A stretch of 64,000 bases of DNA from Ficedula albicollis (Eukaryota; Chordata; Aves; Passeriformes; Muscicapidae): positions 52,703,457 through 52,767,456 of the forward strand of contig NC_021673.1 of assembly GCF_000247815.1 (NCBI RefSeq), in the 5' to 3' direction. The stretch's first letter is position 1, and every line of letters starts with the position of its first letter. The position numbers and the translations under genes are program-made. Below, one piece after another: positions 48,201 to 60,640 of the stretch. A model generated the notes under the pieces. The model made no database searches and was not told the origin of the DNA. It saw only the letters and a program-made list of their open reading frames with translations.

Positions 48201-48756
48201 ACCATTGTAAAACAGTAAAAGAAAGGTGTTTTGGACCTATTTATTCTTATTTATGCATTGTACTTATAAATTTGTAATGGAAATAGAGGAGGTCAGACGT
48301 TATATTGCTGTAAGATGACACTAAAATAAAATAGCTAGAGATTGGCAATTAGTGTGTAAGAACAGTTATTGGAGAAACAATTAGATATAAAGCATGCTAT
48401 GGCAGATCCTCCATTCTAGAATGTCTTGCTTAATTGCTTTGTCTTGAATATTGAAACCTCTGCTGGCATTATTTCTGAGAAAAAAAAATCTGATTAACTG
48501 GATTTATATACCCTCATGCAGATTTTCTTTTGAATGGTGTGAGCAAAGAGCAGAAAGGATTGCACCTAATTTTTCTGTGTTCAAGGAGACACTTATAGCT
48601 GGAGAAAAAGTACAGACTAGCTTAAATAACAGGTTCCTTTTTAGCACAGAATTTTGAAGTCTAATTCTGGTGTTCTAGTAAATATGTTTTTGAATGGGTA
48701 AAATAGGTGATTTCTAACTGAGGACAAAAAAAAGTGATAGAGCCCAATTCTGTTTT
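48201..48756. other. Unique sequence
   Basis: A 68-codon + frame at 48451-48657 has no recognisable features. No repeat is seen. Confidence 0.4.
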
Positions 48757-49910
48757 GATCAGTTATAGCTGATGTAGTTTGCTGTACTTTTTCTGTGAAG
48801 TGTTTGCAATATGCTTTAGTCATGTTGAAGTATTGCAGTTTTGACCTGTTTCGATTCCTTATTTCATTGTAGCATCTTATTTTAAAGCCCAGATTCTGCA
48901 GGGTAACAAGATTAGTCTTCTGCACTGCAAGAGTGAGTTCAGAATGATTGAAGACAAACCTGGGATAGTGTTAAAGTGCTTTCTAGTTATGTCTTGGACA
49001 GCATTGCAAGCTGGAAGTATTTCTCCATAAGAGTAGGGCTACAATAGCTTGACATTGCTTCAGAGTTAGTGCAGGTATCTCTACAGAGTGCAGCACTGTG
49101 CTGTGTTGACAGATTTATTCACAGCTTTGAACACACTTCATCTGAACTTGTCCATGCCTCTCTTTATTTTCCCTTGCAAACTAATCTTTAATGCTCAAAG
49201 GAGCGGGAGGCAAAACTGCCAGCACTAGTGGCCAGATTATTTCAGTAGATGCAAAGAGCAGCCTTACTGTGGTGTGAGTAATACAGCTGTGCTGCATGGT
49301 TTTGATACCTGCAATGGCAGTGTGACCTGTGAGGATCAGTTATAGCTGATGTAGTTTGCTGTACTTTTTCTGTGAAGTGTTTGCAATATGCTTTAGTCAT
49401 GTTGAAGTATTGCAGTTTTGACCTGTTTCGATTCCTTATTTCATTGTAGCATCTTATTTTAAAGCCCAGATTCTGCAGGGTAACAAGATTAGTCTTCTGC
49501 ACTGCAAGAGTGAGTTCAGAATGATTGAAGACAAACCTGGGATAGTGTTAAAGTGCTTTCTAGTTATGTCTTGGACAGCATTGCAAGCTGGAAGTATTTC
49601 TCCATAAGAGTAGGGCTACAATAGCTTGACATTGCTTCAGAGTTAGTGCAGGTATCTCTACAGAGTGCAGCACTGTGCTGTGTTGACAGATTTATTCACA
49701 GCTTTGAACACACTTCATCTGAACTTGTCCATGCCTCTCTTTATTTTCCCTTGCAAACTAATCTTTAATGCTCAAAGGAGCGGGAGGCAAAACTGCCAGC
49801 ACTAGTGGCCAGATTATTTCAGTAGATGCAAAGAGCAGCCTTACTGTGGTGTGAGTAATACAGCTGTGCTGCATGGTTTTGATACCTGCAATGGCAGTGT
49901 GACCTGTGAG
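48757..49910. repeat. 577-base direct tandem duplication, no difference seen
   Basis: 48757-49333 is repeated at 49334-49910. Both copies run from GATCAGTTATAGCTGATG to GACCTGTGAG. I saw no mismatch on reading the two through. A minus-strand frame of about 86-94 codons occurs in both copies with the same N-terminus but different C-termini, because it crosses the left edge; it is not taken as a gene. The sequence is not a recognised mobile element. Confidence 0.96.
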
Positions 49911-51430
49911 TGCATGAAAGTCATCACACACCTGCTAGTACCTGCACTACATACAGGTATATATACTACACATACAGTGCCCTTTATGTACTGGCTGCTG
50001 CTACATTCAAAGTCCCCTTGACTGAGATTAGGGACCTACAAGTTGCATGACAGGCTGCCTCATGCCTTATGTAGGTGCAGAGCAGAGGGAGCGTCACAGA
50101 AGTAACTCAACATAGTCTGTCTCATGTTTTTTCCCCTCAGTTATTCAACTTGATTGTGGATCAGCACAGCTCTGTGTAAAACTGTTTTTGCCTTTTTTGC
50201 CAGTATCTCGATTACAAACAGCCTTTGGGATGACTCTTGAATAGTCATCCATCACAATATATCAGCTTCTTACTAGAGAGGTGATGAACATCAAATAGTG
50301 GTTAATATCTTTATATCTGGTAGGCAGGTCTAGTCCCCTTGCTAGGGTGCACTGGAGAAAATGAGATTTATGCCCATGTCACTCTCATGTAATTAGAGCT
50401 CAAATCTTCAGGAGCTTTGACCAATGCACATTGCAGTGAGGCTGCTGCAACTTCTGTCTGAAAGGCTCTGGTAGAGTGGGTTTGCCTAGAATTTCCTGAC
50501 AGGCATAATTATATATAATGTCACTCGTGCTTTTTACAGAACATAGCATGGAGTGATAGTTAATGCATTTAAGAAGTGTGCAATCTTTTCTGAAGTCATT
50601 TTAAAATATGATTCATGTGGAAAATTGGTACTTGCAAGCTTTGTACCTAGACTTCTTATCCCTAGGAGCCTTTCATTTGGTTGTGTTTTAGAAGCACGTA
50701 TTTTTAGGCAGCAATAGGAAAATATGGTGAGGGGAAAATAAAGAGAAACAAGTTCATTTCAGAGAATACCAGTGGACCCAGGGAATCTTGGTTTTCTGTA
50801 TCTGAATCATTGTACCTTTGCATTGATGACTCTACTACTTCCTCTGGCTACTTCCATCTAGCACAGAGGGGAATTCCATCCTTGCAGGGTCTTTAATTTT
50901 TGTGACACCACTGACCACCTGATCACACTCATGGGAAAGCTTTGCTATCAGTCTCGTCTTTTTTGTCTTCACTCTTTCCATGCTCAGAAAAGAGAATGCG
51001 TAAGATATACTGAAATTCACAGGAGCCTTCTAGCGCAGACTTAGGGTCTGTAAGGAATTTTTCTGTGGCCAGATTTGTGAGACCACTGGTTAAGGGTCTG
51101 TGAGGTCACAATATTCTCATATGAATGTGACTCAAAAGGCCTAAACTAAAAAAAATTTCTTGTTATTTTAATAAAACTTTGCATTTTTCAGAACAAAAGC
51201 ATGTTCTTCAGCATTATCCAAAGTTTCACAAAGATTCCCATCTCAAACTCCATCCATACTTCAATCTTTTAACCAGTTCCAGGTATTTTATCCAATATGA
51301 TGTCCATATAATATGGCTAAAATAATCTAAAATTTGTGTAATAAAAGCCAAAATGAGGTCATATCAATGAATAATAAAATACAGTAAAGTCAAGACTGAA
51401 GCAAGTCTACAGATATTGTGCAGTTCAGCG
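49911..51430. other. Unique sequence, no supported gene
   Basis: Short frames only. A small palindromic TA-rich patch lies near 50505-50520. Confidence 0.45.
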
Positions 51431-51595
51431 CTCTCATAAAAGCATGGTCTTAGAGTCTTTAACCCAGAACCCCATTAGGTTGTGTCCTAAATATTTTGTG
51501 AAAGAAACTCCTGCTCTCATAAAAGCAAGGTCTTAAGAGTCTTTAACCCAGAACCCCATTAGATTGTGTCCTAAATATTTTGTGAAAGAAACTCC
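51431..51595. repeat. Tandem duplication, 83-base unit, 2 copies
   Basis: The unit starts CTCTCATAAAAGCA at 51431 and again at 51514, with minor changes (CATGGTCTTAGAG against CAAGGTCTTAAGAG). Confidence 0.93.
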
Positions 51596-52845
51596 ACTTA
51601 CCAGGTAAACCTGTTCCCAGGTGTAACTAGATTCAGTGAAGAAGTTTCTTCAGAACTCTCTCTGAGGCAAAATGTAATACTGGCTTACAAAATCTGTGAG
51701 TAAATGGACTTTGCCCATTCATTTTCTCAGACTTTGTTGATTCACATTGCTGTACATGAAATATAAAATGCACGTTGTAAATGTTATAGTCAAGACAATT
51801 AATGTTACAGAGAGAACAAGAGATGCCAACTTTTCAGTCAAAACTTGTGGTTCCTGATACACAACCAAGATGTTTTGATTCTTGATATTTGAACCAAGAT
51901 TTTCTATTTTTTAGGAGGCAGCGGCTGTTAGAGGATGATCTTTTGCTTAAGGATGCCACCTGCTTGCACTTTCAGGGATCTTGGACAATGAGGAGTAACC
52001 TTCCCTGTTTTTTCCCTTGTCTGGTAGACATGTTTTTGCCTTGTTTGGTAGGAATATGCCTGTTCACAAGAGTTTATCAAGAAAAGGAATGGCATAAGAG
52101 GCCCTGCAGCCTTGTTGCTGTCCTTCTGCTATCGTGATGCAGGATCTCCTGCTGATGATACATCTCTGCTGGGGCCTTACCAGAGTACAGGTCTTCTGGT
52201 CTTCATTTTAACTAATAACCATCAGTCTTACTCCTGAGAGCAGTATCTGGGGAACTGGCTTCTCTTTCTCCAAGCAGACTATTCTTTCAACCTTTTATGC
52301 TCAACCTGTTATGCTCTTCAGATACTTGTAAACACACATGCTCTGCCGTGCATATTTCATTTGTAAAAATCTTCATATTTCCATGGAAAATACACCCATG
52401 TTTCTTTGACTCATACATGTCTCCATTAATAAAATTATTCAGCCGGAGAAGATAGCAGCACCAATGATTCAGTGCCACTCATTCTTGTTTGAAACTGTCT
52501 GCAAACCTCAGGAAAAAAATATTAAAATATCCATGTTTATTTTAGAGGAAATCAATGACTTGAGAGAAAAGTGTTCTAATTCCTATCTGCAGTTACTCTG
52601 TTTTGGAGGAGACATTTTGTCTTCACTCAGCTATTTCTAACATAAGAAGCTAAGATGTTAAGATATGTTAAGATATGTTTGTTTAACTTCTTTAATCCCG
52701 TGGTGCTATGAAACTGCTGCTTTTTCTGTCACTTTGACATATCACTCCTTCCAAAAATTTGTCGAAGCACAGTAATTATTTCAAACTACCCTTCTGACAA
52801 TTGATTAGAACAGGTTCTGAGGACAAAACAGCGTTTTTAATTAGG
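51596..52845. other. Unique sequence, no supported gene
   Basis: An 82-codon + frame at 51889-52137 is hydrophobic at its end but has no credible start context or homologue known to me. A short AAGATATGTT repeat lies at about 52658-52679. Confidence 0.4.
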
Positions 52846-52971
52846 CTGAACGTTAGTTTGAATCCACAGTGCTTGAAAATAGGAAATGCTACTTGCTGTT
52901 ATTAAACACTGAACATTAGTTTGAATCCACAATGCTTGAAAATAGGAAATGCTACTTGCTGTTATTAAACC
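52846..52971. repeat. Tandem duplication, 63-base unit, 2 copies
   Basis: The unit CTGAACGTTAGTTTGAATCC at 52846 recurs as CTGAACATTAGTTTGAATCC at 52909. Both end with TTGCTGTTATTAAAC. Confidence 0.93.
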
Positions 52972-53771
52972 AAGGAACCCTTCATCAAAGTTATCAAAAA
53001 TTATCAAAATCTAGGAGGTAGATCACTGTTTACCTTGGAGAACAGACTAACCATGAAGACTATATTCTTATGGCTCTTCTCAGAGAAAGTACTGTGGCCT
53101 TCCAGCACTGCTAAATAAGAGACAAGATTATTAATTCTCACACTGGTAAATAGAATTTATTTGTATTTTTTTAATACAAAAAACTATCAAGCCAATTACA
53201 TAAATCTACTGAAGTATGACACTGAATAAAATCTTTTTTAGCTGGTTTATACAAAGGTCCATATTCTGCTAAAAATTATTGCCCTCACTCAGACCAACCT
53301 TCCATGGAAGCCAGACAGTGTCTGTTTGTTGGATAAGTACTTTAATATGTAGGCTGGGTAATTCTGAATTGAAGTGCAAAGACACTTCAGATATAACACT
53401 AGTTAGCAAACTAAATGGGTTTTAAATATCCTCATTGGTGAGGTAGGAAACTGAAGGCATGAATGCTTCTTTAATAAATCATTGTATGTCATGTCTCTTC
53501 TGTAATAACCTTGTGAAAATTCCAGCTGTAAAGCACCTACTTACACAGCTTGGTCAGCACTATATATGTGCTGAAGTGTTTTCCCTTGCTTCTACTGTTT
53601 CTGATGCAGGTTGGAATCCTTGACCTTCTACAAGTGTCAAATCTGCATTGCTGAGGCATTTCCTCCTGGTTTTAAGACTGAAAAAAGGCATAAACAGAGT
53701 TCAGAATTTTCTGTGCCATGTCTAAAGAAATCCTGAGGCTTCATCTTTAAATTAGTAAGTTAATGCAGAAG
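52972..53771. other. Unique sequence before the third LTR
   Basis: AT-rich, with no gene or repeat supported. Confidence 0.45.
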
Positions 53772-54211
53772 TGCCCTGGTTCCAGGTAGGACAGGGTTAA
53801 TTTTTGCTGTGGGCAGGAGCAGGCATGGCTAGGACCTGGAGGTTATCCTGTAACACCTCACATCATTTTCCAGGGACAGGGGAAGGGGTGTCTTTTTGGT
53901 CAGGGCAGCATGGCTGTGATTCATGTGTTCCCAGTTTTCCACATGGTGAGCATTCAGGTATGAATCATTTGCCTTTCTTGTACTCTCTGTTATTAATATT
54001 GTTGCTGTTACTGTTTGTTTTCTTATTTCATTGCTATTCCCAGTAAATTGATTTTATCTCAACCCATGATCTTTACCTTTTGTGCCTCCAGTTCTCCTCT
54101 CCAGCCTGCTGAATGAAGGAGAAGGAGAGAAAGCAGGGAGTGACCAGCACATGGTTTAGAGTGTTTCAATGGGAATACTAAATTGGGGAATAACATTCCT
54201 AAACCATGACA
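53772..54211 (+). mobile_element. Solo LTR, avian ERVL type
   Basis: The element starts TGCCCTGGTTCCAGGTAGGA and then AGGGTTAATTTTTGC. It has the characteristic 3' region CAGTAAATTGATTTTATCTC, AACCCATGATC, and ends CCTAAACCATGACA. The flanks AGAAG (53767-53771) and GGAAG (54212-54216) may be a 5-base target-site duplication with one change. At 440 bases it is shorter than the usual avian ERVL LTR as I recall it, so internal deletion is likely. The 80-codon frame inside is not a viral gene. Confidence 0.78.
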
Positions 54212-56631
54212 GGAAGGAATCCAACATTTTTCTGGACTGAATGCCTCTCTGTTCATTCCTCAGAATGAATTACAGCCATCTGAGTCTGCACAGCCTGCTT
54301 CATCCCCTCTCTGATTAAACTGATGCTGCTTCAAAACCACCTTGCCTTCATAAAGGGAGTGAATTCATCCTGAGCATCTGTTTTTGGAGAAGAATTCAGG
54401 CTGCCCAAGATATGTCAATTTAGCTGGCATTGTTGACCAGAAATTTAGGAGCTAATTATTCCTGCAGGACTTTAGCCTCAAAAATTCAGTCTGGAGCTCC
54501 TGTTACACCAGAAGGTTCCAGTAAAAGCCTTAAAAGAGTGCGGCAGCATTTCCTCCCTCCTCATACTTTTCCCCTTCCACCAAGCTGCCTATAGATTTTG
54601 ATGTGGGTTTTGTTTGCATACTGGGCTTTTTTCCCCATGCTTTCCCAAGGCTTCTGTGCCTGAATCAGCTTCTACAGAAAAGCAAAGAACGTTCTGCTCT
54701 CAGAAAACGGCTGTCAGGAGTCTCCTGAAGACCAACGCTATAGAGCATGCTTGTAGCACAGTTATAGTAAATCTTAACTTGAGTGACTGCCTCAGTGCTT
54801 GACTTGCTTCTGTTAACTGAAGGCTTGCAAGCAGCTGTCTCCGCTCTCCCATTACCTGCACTGCCCGTTGTCTGGAGCCACGTGATATCCTCGCACACCT
54901 TTGCATAATCAAGGTTGTGTGGCATTTACTATTTTTATTTTGTCAACAAGCTAAGACCAACCTTCACCTCTTCTCTGTATATCCATTTTACATTCTGTTC
55001 TTGTCCAGTCCCTGTGGATAAAACAACTGCAGCAGGCACAGAAAAGGTGAGATTTCCTCTTATCTAAATTGTTCGCATGCATTAGTTAAAAGCTACCTGA
55101 CCTCCGAGGTACCTCACCAGTAAACTCTTTTCCTTCACACCTCTTATTACCTCTTCACTGTTTCCTATTTTTGAGATAATTTTCTATCCTAAAGCTATTA
55201 TTTTAACCTGTGTACCATAACTCTCTGCCTTATTCAATTATCTTCAGTGTGGAATCTTATTACTCTTTGAAAATGTAAGTGTATGAAACACTGCAGTTCC
55301 CTTACTCCTGCTGCAGCAATATTATCTCTTAAGAATGAAAGCAAGTTAGTTTAAGCAGGACTCCTGAGGGTCCACAATGGATATTTAGAATCAAATTATT
55401 CACATGCAAGTCTTCATTAAATGTCCTTCATATCATTTCTTCACCTATCCCCCCTTTTCCTTAAGTATGCTAACCAGGCTGTAATTTGCTTGCCATAATA
55501 CATTTTGAGGCTTTTTTCGTTCAAAAGTAATTGTAGGTTTCCTGTTTTCCAGTCCTCTGGAGTATGTCCTGTGAAGAGAAAACAAAGCTCTGTCTCCTTT
55601 GTCCTCTGGAAAGTTTAGAGCAAAATAACTGTTTAACAAATCTGCCACCTTCATCCTTGTTGCCAATTCCCTACTATCACTTTTTAGTGGACCAATTTTC
55701 TCTTTTATGATCTGTCAAGTGAAAATATATGTGAAAAGTCCTTTATTTTAGTTGAGCATTGCCTGGCAATTTGGACTTTCGGTTTCCTTATTTTACACCT
55801 TTAACCAGAAAGAAACATTCTGCCATTTACCCTGGTAACAGAAGTTAGTAGCTATGGAATTCATATAGATTGCTACTTGAATGAAAGTTCTTTATCATAA
55901 CCCGTGCTATAATAAAGTGCTGATGCATTTCCCACCTTTCCCATCAAAAAGCTCTGTTCTCTGCAAGGCTGATATAAACAGATGATTTTCTGGGGGCCTA
56001 TTCCTGCCTTTGTAACGTATGAAGGGCTTTAGAGGGAATGGGTAGCACTCTATTGGAGAGTATGGATGCTGGAAAAAGTAGATAATACCAATTACTCTCT
56101 GTATCTGTCAAATTGGATAGAGAAATCAATTTATATTTAATAACACAATTCCTCCAACATCTATGAGAATCAGTGTAGATCCCAGCTCAGCTGCTTCACC
56201 ACATGTTCAGCTGGAGTTCTTTTATGGGAATGTAATGGTACTTGTGAGATCAGCACATGTTAAATCCCATTGAATTTACCAGTTTCCATACAAAATAGAA
56301 GATGGTTGCTTAAACTTAATAAGTCTATAAAAATCAGGCTTATCTTCTATGTTCTTTCATAGAATAAAGTTATGAAAGAAGATAACTTTCAAAACCTTGA
56401 CAAACATGGAACATAGTATGCATTTTGTAGATGGGACTTCTCCTCTTTAGGATGATGCTTTAAAGCTTTTTATGCTCTGTCCTGTTTCAGCAATTTTAGA
56501 GGATCTGTAACACTGTTCCTACTGGCATAGCGGGGAAGAGGAATCTGCAATTCTTACACAAGAAACATAAGCACTAGATCCTCAATCAGAGATTCTTTGG
56601 AAATTTGTTCAGGTTTTGCAGTTGTCCTTCT
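54212..56631. other. Unique sequence, no supported gene
   Basis: About 2.4 kb with short frames on both strands and no recognisable protein or mobile element. Confidence 0.45.
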
Positions 56632-57075
56632 GATACAGAATCACAGAATATGCTGAGCTGGGAGGGACCCACAAGGATGGAGTCCAAATCCTGGCCCAGC
56701 ACAGGACAGTCCCAAGAGTCACACCATGTGCCTGATTGTCCAAATGCTTCTTGAACTCTGTCAGTCTTGGTGCTGTGACAACATCCTGGGGAGCCTGTTC
56801 CAGCGCCCAACCACCCTTTGGGGGAAGAACATTTTTCTAGCATGCAACCTAAACTTTCCCTGACCAAACCTCAGGCCTCATGTCCTGTCACTGGTCACCA
56901 CAGAGCAGTGATCAGTGCCTGCCTTTGCTTTTCACCTCACAAGGAAGTTGTAGACTGCAGTGGGGTCTCCCCTCAGTTTCCTCCAGGTAGAACAGATCAA
57001 ATTACCTCAGCCACTTCTCATACAGCTTCCCCTCAAGGCTCTTCACCATCTTCATTTCCCTCCAACATATCAGCT
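56632..57075 (-). mobile_element. CR1 LINE 3' fragment, minus strand
   Basis: The + strand reads as the reverse complement of a CR1 3' region. It shows AGAATCACAGAATATGCTGA at the left (element 3' end), then AAGAGTCACACCATGTGCCTG, CTGGGGAGCCTGTTCCAGCG, CCTGTCACTGGTCACCACAG and CAGCTTCCCCTCAAGGCTC. It resembles the CR1-X type. The frames at 56586-56867 and 56818-57081 are broken LINE sequence. Confidence 0.92.
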
Positions 57076-57544
57076 TCCTGACAGGTACTCCTCTCAAAAT
57101 CACAAATCTTGCTAAAAATAGGACTTAGACTATTATTTGTAAGTGTTAATCCAAAGAAGAGATGATGTTTTTCTGTCAGAACAATTTTGTCAAAGAATGC
57201 TGGTTTTTTGTAATATTAGAAACATCCTTAATAGCTTTGTCAAGATGATTAATAACAAAACCAGGTTTCTTAGGTATGGAAAAATAATTTCGTTCTGACT
57301 CCTATACAAAGTTACAATGCAGCATAATAATGCTAAATACAAAAATATCTCAAATGATTAATGGATAGCATGGCTAAATGTATTCTCATGAGACTTGCAG
57401 AGGGCTGCCACCCGAGAGAATCTCAAAAGGGTAGGGGAGTGGATTGGCAGAAACCTTGTAAGTCTAGTAAAACCACCTGACTGGGAGAGAATAAGTCTAT
57501 ATATACAATAGTACAGACGTGGATGAATCTGGAGAATTTGCTGC
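57076..57544. other. Spacer between two CR1 fragments
   Basis: AT-rich unique sequence with nothing recognised. Confidence 0.45.
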
Positions 57545-58135
57545 ATGTTCTTGTGGCCGTCAAAATCACGTAGGAGGCTGTGTTGGCCAGGATGTAACTT
57601 CTGGGTTGAGGGAAGGGACTGTTCCCTATTCTCCAGGACTTGTGTGTTGAAAGCACTATGCCTGGTTTTGCCTCTTCCCGCTAGTAGGGACTAACAAAGT
57701 GGAGTCAGTCCAGTGGACAGCTGCCAGGACAGTGAGGAGGCTGGACATTGTGACATACTGAGAAGAAGACTGAAGGCCCTGGGGCTGTTTATCCTGGAGA
57801 AGAGAAGGCATTTGAGGGGATCTTCTGTTACCTGCAGGAGTCTGGTTAGGGAAGATGGAAGGCAGGGTCTTCTCTGAGGTGCACAAGACATTGAAAGGAC
57901 AATGGTTAGTTGTTGCAAACTGCTGCAAGAAAAATCATGGGTTATAAAGCAAAACTTTCATTATGGCATTGGTCAAACACTGGAACAAGTAATCTGAAGA
58001 GGCTTTAGAACTCTTAAGAGCTTGACTGGGCAAGGCCCTGGTAGCCTCACTTGACTCTGAAGTCAGCCTGACTTTGAGCATAAAGTGAGATTAGGTGACT
58101 CTTGAAAGTTCTTTTCAATCTAAATAACTGTGAAA
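57545..58135 (+). mobile_element. CR1 LINE 3' fragment, plus strand, diverged
   Basis: Landmarks of the CR1 end region are GGAGTCAGTCCAGTGGACAG near 57701, GGGGCTGTTTATCCTGGAGA near 57780, CACTGGAACAAGTAATCTGA near 57979, and a degraded tail, GATTAGGTGACTCTTGAAAG then TTCTTTTCAATCTAAATAAC, near 58090-58130. It is more diverged than the neighbour at 56632-57075 and lies in the opposite orientation. The left limit is approximate. Confidence 0.82.
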
Positions 58136-60595
58136 AATTGTGGTAAAGTTTGATACAGAACTTGATCAAAATTTTGGTAATGTGGATTTTTTTTCTTTTT
58201 TGTTGATTTTCCAGAATGGGAAGAAATGTTTATAATTCTACAAGCAAAGGCAATTCCTGCAAAACTGCTCCCATCAAAATTGTAGTAAGGTTGCTCCTGA
58301 TTCAATTTTAAAATTGTCACAAGTATAAATGAGTTTAAATATGATACTTCTACCTCTCTTTTAGTTCAAGCAAATAGTGTGTTGTCATATACCAGTGATA
58401 AATGTGCATCTTCCTCCTATTTCAATCCATGGCGTGCTAAACAAAAAGCAGTAACATGAGTTCTGCAGTTGAACTCCAATTTGTTAATCATGTTTCCTAG
58501 GGCAGCGCTCACAGACCACAAGAGATGGCAATTCTGCTGCGCCAAGTCCTCTACCAGCATATTGTATTGTTTTATCTTACAGAAAATATAATTTTTCCTA
58601 ATCACCTGACATCTGGAGTTCTATAATGCAAAAAATAAAAGATTTTTTTGGCCCAAGTAGTGGGTGTGAATGAGTATTTTTTTAATAGTTTGTTCAAAAC
58701 CAGACTTATTTGTGCCCGTGTTCATGAAAATCTTAGCGTTCATTTAAAATCCTTATGTATTCATAGAAATATTAATAACTGTGTATTGGAATTAAGAATC
58801 TGCATGTAATGGTTTGTATTTGGTAGGTTATGTTAATAAAAAGGTATTATTCTTGGATCCTGTTTGAAAGCTTAATACAATTTATATCACAAAAAATGTG
58901 TATTGCTACCAGCTGCACATTTTTCTTTAAAAGTTGTACTGGTTCTACAAGTTAATTTAGAAGGTTGCATCTTGTATTGCAGCACTTGCTTTTAATAGAG
59001 AAGGCTGAAAGTATTTACAAGACCAAGATTATTTACTAAAGCAATTTGAGAATACTTTTAATGAAGTATGGATAAGAGGATTCTTCATACTGCTTGGAGA
59101 GTTCATAAATAGGGAAAAATGTTATGAATCAATTACTTTGTTCTCTGAAAGATCAGAATACAAGCAAAGATCAGCCCTATTTTATTTTTCTTTTTAGACT
59201 AATATTCTCTTTAGGATGGAGCTAAGCTCCACAGGAGCACACCCAAGTATTGATTGAGTAACTGGGAAAGGAGACAGGGCCCTCAATAGTTGCTTAAGGA
59301 AATCCAAGTGAATTTTTAGTTTATTTTACAACAAAAAAGTTCTATTAGTTGCTACTGATTAATCTTGCTAATGTTGAAGCCAGTGTTTAAAAAAAAAAAA
59401 AACAACAAAAAACTTTGAGAAAAGAAACAGTGCTGAAAGTGCAGATAAAGTATGGAATAAGAAAATTTATAGTGTTGTATCTTAGGTTTGGTGGAAGTCC
59501 TTGCCAAAGACTCTTTCAGTGAAGTTCAAGAAACAGAGTGCAGTCTTCAGAGAGCCTAACCTTGAATTGGGGAAGGGATTATGAAGTGTGTATTTCATAA
59601 AAATGAACAAGGTCAGTCAAAGTAATTGTGAGATCAGCAGAGTCACAGGAGAGACAGTAGGCAGGAACTAAAAATGAGTTATTTAATCATACTCACTGTG
59701 TGATATGGGGAGTGATATGTGTAAGCCAGAAGAAAATGAAATATTAAACAGGGAAATCAAGGGATGGAAGCAGGTAAGAGGCATCCTAAAAACTGGAACA
59801 AGTGGAAGAGAGAGAGAGAGGAAAAAGAGAGCAGATGAGAAATATTTGTTTTGGGGAAAGTGTTATAGAAGAAAAATGGGAAAGAGAAGCAAATGAGGGT
59901 AAAGACAAAAATAATTTTGTCAGTTTTGTGTGTAGGGAGGGAAATTAGCAGATAAATGAACCAGAAATTCAAAAAACTTAGCATCCGGGGTTCAGGTAAT
60001 TTAAACAAATTGCAGACATTTGCTCAGAAAGATGTTTTTTATAATGGAATAAGTCAGCATATTTATGGGGTTTCCTCAAACACTGCAGCATACCATGAAT
60101 AAAGGAAGTTTATTTTGGAACAGAGGGTTTTGCCAAAAACCTGAAGTGGTGCTGCTTTTATCATCAAATGCCAAAGTCTGGGGAGATAGAACAGCTCTCT
60201 CATCAAAAGAGAGCACTGAAGGCACGTGCCAGCTCATCAATGCAGCTGAGCTGAAGTCAGCAGGGTTGGATTGAAGAGTGGGGGTATGTAGAAAGGGGCT
60301 TGCTGGATGGTGGTGGAAGGAGGTGGTCAATGAGAGAATTTGGCAGCAGAGAAGACCAACTGATGAATTCTGGAAAATTTAGAAAAGCAACCACAGTTAA
60401 ATTTCTGAACCACTGAATGGCAGAAGATAAATTCTTTTCCTTCTAATGTGAAGCTCCGTTTTGCAGTTGGTTTTACTCTTGTCTGTACATACTCTACTGG
60501 TTAGACACTGTACAAGAGCATCACTGCTCACATCGTCAGAGACTTAATTCACAAATAAAACTAGCTCAAAACCATTTGTTCTCTTGCCAGTACCA
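58136..60595. other. AT-rich unique sequence, no supported gene
   Basis: An A-run lies near 59389-59401. A purine-rich stretch at 59705-59900 gives a Lys/Arg-rich frame that I attribute to base composition. No mobile element is seen. Confidence 0.4.
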
Positions 60596-60640
60596 GCTTC
60601 TGCTTTCAAGTAGCTCTGCTTCTGCTTTCAAGTAGCTCTG
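60596..60640. repeat. Tandem duplication, 22-base unit, 2 copies
   Basis: GCTTCTGCTTTCAAGTAGCT followed by CT occurs at 60596 and again at 60618. Confidence 0.92.

Noticed and set aside
48641..49502. Two minus-strand frames sharing an N-terminal half
   Set aside because: They share it because of the 577-base duplication; the C-termini differ and neither shows a known domain.
59705..59896. Lys/Arg-rich 63-codon frame
   Set aside because: It follows a purine-rich stretch, and base composition explains the peptide.
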